Positions 30,060 through 34,896 of a DNA stretch of 34,896 nt are shown here, one piece after another. The notes below the pieces were generated by a model. It was not told where the DNA came from. It was given only the letters and a program-made list of their open reading frames with translations, and made no database searches. The position numbers and the translations under genes are program-made. This DNA comes from a virus, in IMG/VR virus record IMGVR_UViG_3300008267_000169, positions 1-34,896 of that record, one strand, 5' to 3'. Each line of letters begins with the position of its first letter. Positions within the stretch are counted from its first letter, which is position 1.

Positions 30060-30874
30060 AACCTAAAAAACTTGGCAGGATGGTTTTGAAAGAGGAATTC
30101 TTCATCATTACAAAATGCCTTGAGGAAGCCATGATACTGAATCAAATGTGTTATTGGTCTGAAAGGATGAAGGACATTGATAAGTTTCTTGAAGAGGAAT
30201 ACACAATGTTAGTCGATCATGTCCCTGTTTTGTCTCACGGATGGATTTACAAATCAGCTTCTGAATTAGTTGAAGAAATGTTTGGAGCGATAAGCGAGAA
30301 AACAATGAATCGAGTTTTAGATCGCTTAGTAAAAAAGAATTTTTTACGTCGAAGGATGAATCCAAATCCAAGGTATAAATTCGATAAGACATACCATTAC
30401 AGGGTAAATTTTGTTGAAATCATAACTCAATTGACATCAAAAAATATGCCGTTAAGCGGGTATGCCATCATCGAAGAGTGCGCTGAAAGAATCAGTCAAG
30501 GTGTCGCACCGAAGCGTCATTTTGACGGATCGGAGGATCATTCTGACGGAGCAATAACAGAGACTATAACAGAAACTACTGACAAAGAAATAAACCCTAT
30601 AATCCCTTCAAAACCTAAACTCACAAAAGTTGGCGTTCAAAAACCTATTGCTGTCAGCGAGCAAGTCTGGGATGACTTCATCGCCCTCCGTAAAGCTAAA
30701 CGCGCTCCGCTATCGCAAACTGCGTTAGCTGGGATTTTGAATGAAGCAGACAAGGCTTTGATGACTTTGGAAGATGCCTTGACCGAATGCATCACCCGTG
30801 GATGGCAGAGCTTCAAGGCTGAATGGATGAAACCAAAAACAACTACCAAACCAGAACGATTCTCCAACATTTAA
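30056..30874 (+). CDS. Winged-helix replication initiator / helicase-loader-like protein (272 aa)
   Basis: Residues about 5-115 hold a winged-helix region (ASELVEEMFGAISEKTMNRV, DRLVKKNFLRRRMNPNPRYK). After a Ser/Thr/Pro-rich linker, the C-terminal domain (SEQVWDDFIALRKAKRAPLS, ALTECITRGWQSFKAEWM) resembles DnaT/lambda O-type C-terminal segments that load the helicase. The next gene, four bases on, is a DnaB-type helicase, which supports the role. Binding origin unknown. Confidence 0.65.
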   Translation: MKPKKLGRMVLKEEFFIITKCLEEAMILNQMCYWSERMKDIDKFLEEEYTMLVDHVPVLSHGWIYKSASELVEEMFGAISEKTMNRVLDRLVKKNFLRRRMNPNPRYKFDKTYHYRVNFVEIITQLTSKNMPLSGYAIIEECAERISQGVAPKRHFDGSEDHSDGAITETITETTDKEINPIIPSKPKLTKVGVQKPIAVSEQVWDDFIALRKAKRAPLSQTALAGILNEADKALMTLEDALTECITRGWQSFKAEWMKPKTTTKPERFSNI

Positions 30875-30878
30875 CCTC

Positions 30879-32111
30879 ATGAAAAAAGTCCCAATAGCAC
30901 ACAAGAGCGAAGCGGCAGCATTGTCGCTGATAGCAACAGACCGAAATATCCTTTCCCAACAAACATGGGATGCCGATTATTTCGCGCTACCTGCCCACAG
31001 AATCGTTTTTAACGCACTCCAAGGGGTTCACCAGCGGACAGGCACTTGCTGTCAATTCTCGGCGATTGCTGAACTAGAATCCACGGGGCAACTAGAATCG
31101 GCTGGTGGTGAGAACGAAGTCCATGACATCCTAGCTACGATGAAGATCGCATCTGGTAAGGTCTGCCAAGACATGGCTGATGACTACCGAAAGAATCTTC
31201 ACAAGATGAAGGGCTACCGAGATGCCATCTCTATCATTGAGAAAACAGAGCATGACCTGCGCGGTGGAAGGGCTGACCTACGCTCGTTATCGGAAACGAT
31301 AATGAAGTGCGCCGAAGATCGGACAACAAAAGTCAAACCAGTCAAAGACCTGATCATTGAGATCATTGATGAGATGGAAGGTAAAGCAGTAAACGAATGC
31401 TTTACCACTGGAATGATAAAAGTAGATCGTGCGCTCAAGGGTGGGATGCACAAAGGAGAGATGATGACAGTAGCTTCTGAAACAGGAGGAGGTAAATCCA
31501 TCTACCTAGTCCAAGCGGCCCTAGCAAATCTATTGGAAGGAAAGCCAGTGTTATTCTTTTCCCTAGAGATGAAGGCTAAAGACATCCTAACCCGCATGGC
31601 TTGTAACATGGCAGGCTACCCGATCCGCGAACCAGAGGATTACAAGAATGCAAACCAAGGAGAACTGAAAGCGATCAGCGCGGCACTCCTCAGATTGCAC
31701 AAGTTACCCATCGAAATCGTGGATGGAGTGTCCGAAATCACCGAGATTGAGGCCAATATCGCCCGATATACAGGGGAAAAACGGGCAGATGTGATTGTGG
31801 TAGATTACCTCCAAATCATCTCATATGATGGTTCAGACAGCCGAGAAGGGCAGATTTCCGAGATAGCAAGGCGGTTAAAGGTATCTGCCATCAAGAATAA
31901 TTCGATTATGCTGACTGCTTCCCAGTTAAACGACGAGGGAAGACTGCGCGAATCACGGGCAATCGGGATGCACTCTGACCAAGTAGTGTATGTCGAACAC
32001 TTCAAGACTAAGAGTATGTTAACGATCAAGAAGAACCGCCGTGGCGCGAGGAACTACACAACGGAAATCATCATGCGTGGTGACATTTCCAAACTAGAGG
32101 AGGTATACTGA
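30879..32111 (+). CDS. Replicative DNA helicase, DnaB type (410 aa)
   Basis: The N-terminal DnaB-like domain (about 1-105: ALSLIATDRNILSQQTWD) and a linker are followed by the RecA-type motor domain. Walker A ASETGGGKS (199-207), catalytic-acid motif FSLEM (Glu230), Walker B VIVVDYLQ (Asp309), LTASQLN (346-351, Gln349) and a basic C-terminal KKNRRGAR. A palindrome copy lies in the linker (codons 138-143, Leu-Ser-Glu-Thr-Ile). No primase domain; a separate primase may lie outside the window. Ends with a TGATG overlap to the next gene, preceded by a strong GAGGAGG. Confidence 0.9.
   Translation: MKKVPIAHKSEAAALSLIATDRNILSQQTWDADYFALPAHRIVFNALQGVHQRTGTCCQFSAIAELESTGQLESAGGENEVHDILATMKIASGKVCQDMADDYRKNLHKMKGYRDAISIIEKTEHDLRGGRADLRSLSETIMKCAEDRTTKVKPVKDLIIEIIDEMEGKAVNECFTTGMIKVDRALKGGMHKGEMMTVASETGGGKSIYLVQAALANLLEGKPVLFFSLEMKAKDILTRMACNMAGYPIREPEDYKNANQGELKAISAALLRLHKLPIEIVDGVSEITEIEANIARYTGEKRADVIVVDYLQIISYDGSDSREGQISEIARRLKVSAIKNNSIMLTASQLNDEGRLRESRAIGMHSDQVVYVEHFKTKSMLTIKKNRRGARNYTTEIIMRGDISKLEEVY
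31287..31302. repeat. Palindrome copy 11, TTATCGGAAACGATAA
   Basis: Inside the helicase linker (Leu-Ser-Glu-Thr-Ile), plus-strand orientation, GAAA loop. Confidence 0.95.
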
Positions 32112-32305
32112 TGACAACTGACCAAGCATTCGCAAAATCATCTAGGCTCATGGACGCTGCTCTGACGATCTGGGAGTCTTTTGACAAAGAAAGGTATTCT
32201 ATCGCAGATAATTACTGGAATGAAGGAATGAAGATATACCATGAATACTTCTCTGAAACAAAAGTATTGACAGAACTACAAGATGTAGATAGCTTGCTGC
32301 CATGA
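32111..32305 (+). CDS. Small protein (64 aa), unknown
   Basis: MTTDQAFAKSSRLMDAALTI, then NYWNEGMKIYHEYFSETKVL; helical and acidic. It has the clearest Shine-Dalgarno site of the window (GAGGAGG about 8 bases before the ATG, inside the helicase end). A candidate promoter (TTGACA-N17-TAGCTT) lies in its last codons. Overlaps the following gene by four bases (ATGA). Function unknown. Confidence 0.55.
   Translation: MTTDQAFAKSSRLMDAALTIWESFDKERYSIADNYWNEGMKIYHEYFSETKVLTELQDVDSLLP
32267..32295 (+). promoter_or_regulatory. Candidate internal early promoter
   Basis: TTGACA (32267-32272), 17 bases, TAGCTT (32290-32295) inside the 64-aa gene; the predicted start point falls on or next to the ATG at 32302. 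It matches the two other early promoters in all but the Y positions. Being inside a coding region, it could be coincidence. Confidence 0.4.
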
Positions 32306-32526
32306 GTGACACACCAGAGACGGACAAGAATACTTGGTCTGATTCATCTGAAGGAATCTTGTATAAAGTTGTTACTTCGGATTTCGCTAGGAAACTGGAA
32401 CGTGAGCGCGACGAGGCGCGGGAGAAACTTGAAGAAGAAATGAAATGGCATAATCGAACTCATCAAGAGTTAGTTGAGGCTCAATGTAAATTGTTAGATA
32501 TTGAACATGATAAACTCAAGAGCTAA
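32302..32526 (+). CDS. Small coiled-coil protein (74 aa)
   Basis: MSDTPETDKNTWSDSSEG, then DFARKLERERDEAREKLEEE, a pattern common in short phage proteins of unknown role (acidic start, FARKLERERDEAR helix). ATGA overlap with the preceding gene. The candidate promoter just upstream would put the start point at or next to the ATG. The 3' end overlaps the resolvase gene start. Confidence 0.6.
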   Translation: MSDTPETDKNTWSDSSEGILYKVVTSDFARKLERERDEAREKLEEEMKWHNRTHQELVEAQCKLLDIEHDKLKS

Positions 32527-32836
32527 AGGAGCTAGAGCAGAACGCCAGTGGCGGGATGAACTCCGCGCCCAAGGGTTCAATGCTAAACGAGGACAGCAAT
32601 TCGCAGGTGGTCAAGACTCACCAGATGTCATCTGCGAAGAACTGAAAGGTAAGCTCCACTTTGAGGTAAAGCACGTTCAGAACTTAAATTTAGATAAGGC
32701 TTGTGAGCAGGCCGAGCGGGATGCTAAAGGCATTGCTTGGGCGGTTGCCCACAAAAAGAATAATAAGAACTGGAAGGTTACAATCCCTGCTGACCTGTTC
32801 TTCAAACTATTAAGGGATGGAATGGAAGGACTATGA
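32507..32836 (+). CDS. Holliday-junction-resolvase-like PD-(D/E)XK nuclease (109 aa)
   Basis: The ATG at 32507 is used (a TTG at 32501 is also possible). MINSRAKGARAERQWRDELR (Glu12), then RGQQFAGGQDSPDVI (Asp40), LHFEVKHVQN (Glu53-x-Lys55): the order and spacing of archaeal Hjc-like resolvases. Likely resolves branched replication or packaging intermediates. It lies in the replication operon, overlapping neighbours on both sides. Confidence 0.75.
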   Translation: MINSRAKGARAERQWRDELRAQGFNAKRGQQFAGGQDSPDVICEELKGKLHFEVKHVQNLNLDKACEQAERDAKGIAWAVAHKKNNKNWKVTIPADLFFKLLRDGMEGL

Positions 32837-33015
32837 AACCAACAACTAAAGCAGGTAAGGCCGCGAAAGTGGCAAAAACAATGGGTGAATACAAGCGTGG
32901 AACTCTCAAGGCTGGAGTTAACCCTAAAGGCCCGAAGAAAGCACCTATGGCTAAGAGCCGCAAACAAGCAGTGGCAATTGCAATGAGCCAAGCAGGAATG
33001 AAAAAGAAAAAGTAA
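32833..33015 (+). CDS. Lys-rich small protein, DUF6496-like (60 aa)
   Basis: MKPTTKAGKAAKVAKTMGEY, then KSRKQAVAIAMSQAGMKKKK. The KQAVAIAMSQAG segment is the signature of DUF6496-type small basic proteins in phage and bacterial genomes. Very high Lys content suggests nucleic-acid binding; function unproven. Overlaps the resolvase gene by four bases with ATGA; an AAGGA-like site lies upstream. Confidence 0.65.
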   Translation: MKPTTKAGKAAKVAKTMGEYKRGTLKAGVNPKGPKKAPMAKSRKQAVAIAMSQAGMKKKK

Positions 33016-33017
33016 TT

Positions 33018-33164
33018 ATGAAAACTGGACTCTACGCTAACATCAACGCTAAGAAAAAACGCATCGCCGCTGGTAGTGGTGAGAAGATGAGGAAGGTTGG
33101 CTCAAAAGGCGCACCTACCGCTAAAGCATTTATTCAATCCAAGAAAACCGCAAAGAAGAAATAG
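33018..33164 (+). CDS. Lys-rich micro-protein (48 aa)
   Basis: ATG at 33018 with TAG at 33162-33164, too short for usual gene calling. MKTGLYANINAKKKRIAAGS, then KMRKVGSKGAPTAKAF and a KKTAKKK tail: a widespread small basic phage protein type. Two-base gap after the preceding gene. Likely DNA- or RNA-binding by charge; no known function. Confidence 0.65.
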   Translation: MKTGLYANINAKKKRIAAGSGEKMRKVGSKGAPTAKAFIQSKKTAKKK

Positions 33165-33201
33165 TGGGTTATACGATAAACTCGCTAAACTTTGTATAAC
33201 T

Positions 33202-33444
33202 ATGGAAAAGAGATTCACAAAGGTAGTCAAGAACGCCAAGACTGGTAGGACAAAGACTGTGAAGTATGGTCAAGCTGGTAAGGCTAAAGATGGTGGAGAT
33301 CGCATTCGCCCCGGAACATCCAAGGGTGACGCCTACTGCGCCCGTTCCGCTAAGATTAAGGGTGACTGGAAGAGTGATCCTAACTCCCCTAACAACCTAT
33401 CTCGTAAGAAGTGGCGTTGCCGTGGTAGCAAGTCAATGAAATGA
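33202..33444 (+). CDS. Small basic phage protein with KGDAYCARS motif (80 aa)
   Basis: The ATG at 33202 is chosen; a longer frame from 33097 runs through the previous gene. MEKRFTKVVKNAKTGRTKTV, RIRPGTSKGDAYCARSAKIK, then LSRKKWRCRGSKSMK. The conserved KGDAYCARS and NLSRKKWRC signatures recur in phage small proteins of unknown function. ATGA overlap with the next gene. Confidence 0.65.
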   Translation: MEKRFTKVVKNAKTGRTKTVKYGQAGKAKDGGDRIRPGTSKGDAYCARSAKIKGDWKSDPNSPNNLSRKKWRCRGSKSMK

Positions 33445-33608
33445 AGATCAACAAGAAGTTGCACGTAGACAACTTGTCCAATGATGATGGAAGGGTAGGG
33501 TGGAAATACCCACTTAAATCCAAAGAAATCATCAAAGCCTGTGAGAAGTTCTTTGAAAAACGCGGAATGAAGAAACCTACTTTCATGCCTACTTTTGATA
33601 AAAAATGA
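33441..33608 (+). CDS. Small basic protein (55 aa)
   Basis: ATG at 33441, TGA at 33606-33608; ATGA overlaps on both sides. MKINKKLHVDNLSNDDGRVG, then KACEKFFEKRGMKKPTFMPT. Basic and helical with no known domain. Position in a run of tiny ATGA-linked genes supports that it is real. Confidence 0.6.
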   Translation: MKINKKLHVDNLSNDDGRVGWKYPLKSKEIIKACEKFFEKRGMKKPTFMPTFDKK

Positions 33609-33844
33609 CCTGTCCCGAATGCGGTAAAATAACATCAGTAGTTAATAGTAGGAAGGTTGATAACACAGTAATGCGGAGGAGGGTTTGTGAGTGTGGATTC
33701 AGATTCACAACCAACGAGGTAATTATTGTCCTATCCAACCGGAACTACCTAAAGAAAAAGAAAACAGAACCAAATGTTGTCTGGACTGGATCAGTCACAG
33801 AAGACACCCCAGATTGGGCAAAGAAAATACTAAACAACCTATGA
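33605..33844 (+). CDS. NrdR-like zinc-ribbon protein (79 aa)
   Basis: MTCPECGKITSVVNSRKV, then RRRVCECGFRFTTNE, matches the N-terminal zinc ribbon of the ribonucleotide-reductase regulator NrdR (CPxC, SR, RRR, C-rich turn, RFTT-x-E). The second ligand pair is C-x-C rather than C-x-x-C, and the ATP-cone domain of NrdR is absent. It may bind DNA or copy the zinc ribbon to affect host nucleotide supply; the family role is inferred. It is ATGA-coupled to the glycosyltransferase gene. Confidence 0.7.
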   Translation: MTCPECGKITSVVNSRKVDNTVMRRRVCECGFRFTTNEVIIVLSNRNYLKKKKTEPNVVWTGSVTEDTPDWAKKILNNL

Positions 33845-34896
33845 GTATCGGAAACGATAAATTCAGATTCCATTGCCTTGGGCTTCCACATACAGTTAGT
33901 TCCAAGGAGTTTAACGCCTGTGCTTACACCCAGAAGGTAGTTAAGTTTGGGAAGATGATGACCGAGCGCGGCCATGAAGTAATCCACTACGGGCATGAGG
34001 ATAGTCAACTCCCATGCACGGAACACGTCACAGTATTAACGAACGATGACTTCAAGAAGAGTTATGGTTCCCATGACTGGAGGAAGACATTCTTCAAGTT
34101 CAACACGAATGACCATGCCTACCAGACGTTCTACAAGAATGCTATCGAAGAAGTAGGTAAGAGGAAGCTCAAGCATGACTTCATCCTACCTTTCTGGGGT
34201 AGCGGAGTAAGACCGATCTGTGACGCCCACCCAGACCTAATCACAGTAGAGCCGGGGATTGGGTATGCTGGTGGACATTGGGCAAGGTGGAAGGTATTTG
34301 AATCCTACGCAATCTACCATGCTTATTGCGGAATGCAGGCAGTAGGGAATTGCCGCCAAGACAACTATGAGGTAGTCATCCCAAACTACTTCGACAAAGA
34401 AGACTTCGACTTCTGTGATAAGAAAGAAGATTACTTTCTCTATCTAGGTAGGGTTTACTCTGGAAAAGGTGTAGATATAGCCATAGATGCAACTAAACGG
34501 GCAGGAGTTAAACTAGTAATCGCAGGCCAAAAAGAGGAAGGTTACAAACTACCAGACCATGTTGAGTATGTAGGATACGCTGACGTCCCTACTAGGAAGA
34601 GGCTCATGTCGAAAGCCAAAGCATCCTTCGTCCCTAGCCAGTATGTAGAACCATTCGGTGGAGTTCAGATAGAAAACCTACTATCTGGGACTCCAACGAT
34701 TACCTCTGACTGGGGATCATTCACCGAGAACAACCTGCATGGGATAACAGGATTCCGATGCCGCACGATGGGGGACTACGTAGAAGCGATCAACAGCATT
34801 GAGAGTATCGAACCCTATGATTGCTGGGAGTTCGGAAAGAACTTCACCCTAGAGAAGGTAGCACCAATGTATGAGAAGTATTTCGCGGATGTGATG
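33841..34896 (+). CDS. Glycosyltransferase, GT-B / GT4-like (right end cut by window)
   Basis: An open frame of 352 codons with no stop. After MSIGNDKFRFHCLGLPHT (the first codons hold a palindrome copy), there is a GT-B nucleotide-sugar part: YFLYLGRVYSGKGVDIAIDA, VIAGQKEEGY, then the acceptor/donor loop EPFGGVQIENLLSGTPTITS (Glu-x7-Glu) and HGITGFRC. This is a GT4-style retaining glycosyltransferase. In phages such enzymes modify DNA, host surface sugars or virion parts. Its place among early genes fits DNA or host modification; the target is unknown. Confidence 0.85.
   Translation, partial: MSIGNDKFRFHCLGLPHTVSSKEFNACAYTQKVVKFGKMMTERGHEVIHYGHEDSQLPCTEHVTVLTNDDFKKSYGSHDWRKTFFKFNTNDHAYQTFYKNAIEEVGKRKLKHDFILPFWGSGVRPICDAHPDLITVEPGIGYAGGHWARWKVFESYAIYHAYCGMQAVGNCRQDNYEVVIPNYFDKEDFDFCDKKEDYFLYLGRVYSGKGVDIAIDATKRAGVKLVIAGQKEEGYKLPDHVEYVGYADVPTRKRLMSKAKASFVPSQYVEPFGGVQIENLLSGTPTITSDWGSFTENNLHGITGFRCRTMGDYVEAINSIESIEPYDCWEFGKNFTLEKVAPMYEKYFADVM
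33846..33859. repeat. Palindrome copy 12, core TATCGGAAACGATA
   Basis: In codons 2-7 of the glycosyltransferase gene (Ile-Gly-Asn-Asp), plus-strand orientation, GAAA loop; the outer first base is G instead of T. Confidence 0.9.

Noticed and set aside
1-34896. CRISPR array, insertion sequence, integrase or attachment site
   Set aside because: No regularly spaced repeats with spacers, no transposase or integrase, and no tRNA-linked direct repeat were seen; the twelve palindromes are kilobases apart.

Overview
This window is most of a tailed double-stranded DNA phage genome, or a prophage or metagenomic contig of one, cut inside a gene at both ends. A portal, putative scaffold, capsid protein, short-tail-type proteins and internal virion proteins are present. 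No tape measure, sheath or long-tail tube gene is visible, which points to a podovirus-like (short-tailed) virion. No integrase or RNA polymerase is visible. Base composition is about mid-40s percent GC and patchy. The host cannot be named. Most genes lack a clear Shine-Dalgarno site and instead have A/T-rich leaders such as AAAATAATAATATG, but the promoters look sigma-70-like (TTGACA).

Layout. From 26340 down to 1 nearly everything is on the minus strand. In transcription order this is: a small gene, portal, an 81-residue protein, putative scaffold, a terminator, a free-standing HNH endonuclease gene, a strong promoter with a structured leader, major capsid protein, a capsid-associated protein, four short-anchor fibre/adhesin genes sharing one N-terminal module, two fibre genes with another N-terminal module, a lectin-like adhesin, a lysis block (two holin-like proteins, a small lipoprotein, a YkuD-like protein), a collagen-like fibre, an S74-chaperone fibre, a beta-helix tailspike, another fibre, two tail-tube-like proteins and three internal virion proteins. 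The large terminase (26377-28230) is on the plus strand and converges with a three-gene minus-strand cluster (XRE regulator, HNH protein, small protein). From 29209 to the right edge the plus strand carries early genes: an unknown gene, a structured leader RNA, a winged-helix replication protein, a DnaB-type helicase, a resolvase, several tiny Lys-rich proteins, an NrdR-like zinc ribbon and a glycosyltransferase.

How it works together. The XRE regulator and the first early gene are fired from overlapping divergent promoters whose -35 boxes form one palindrome. Early plus-strand promoters share TTGACA-N17-TAG(C/T)(C/T)T. Two late minus-strand promoters share an extended sequence around CTCTTGACATAT and TATTTTC. 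Genes within blocks are coupled by many ATGA or TAATG overlaps.

Most striking signal. A 16-base inverted repeat of the form TTATCG-N4-CGATAA (core TATCG-N4-CGATA) occurs 12 times across the window, where about 0.03 copies would be expected by chance. It recurs every 1.5-5 kb. Nine of the ten asymmetric copies point the same way as transcription (loop NNAA, often GAAA). Three copies begin at the base right after a TAA stop, and one contains the stop. This looks like a phage-wide regulatory or RNA-processing element. Also notable are a three-hairpin leader RNA at 29638-29786 and a structured leader ahead of the capsid gene.
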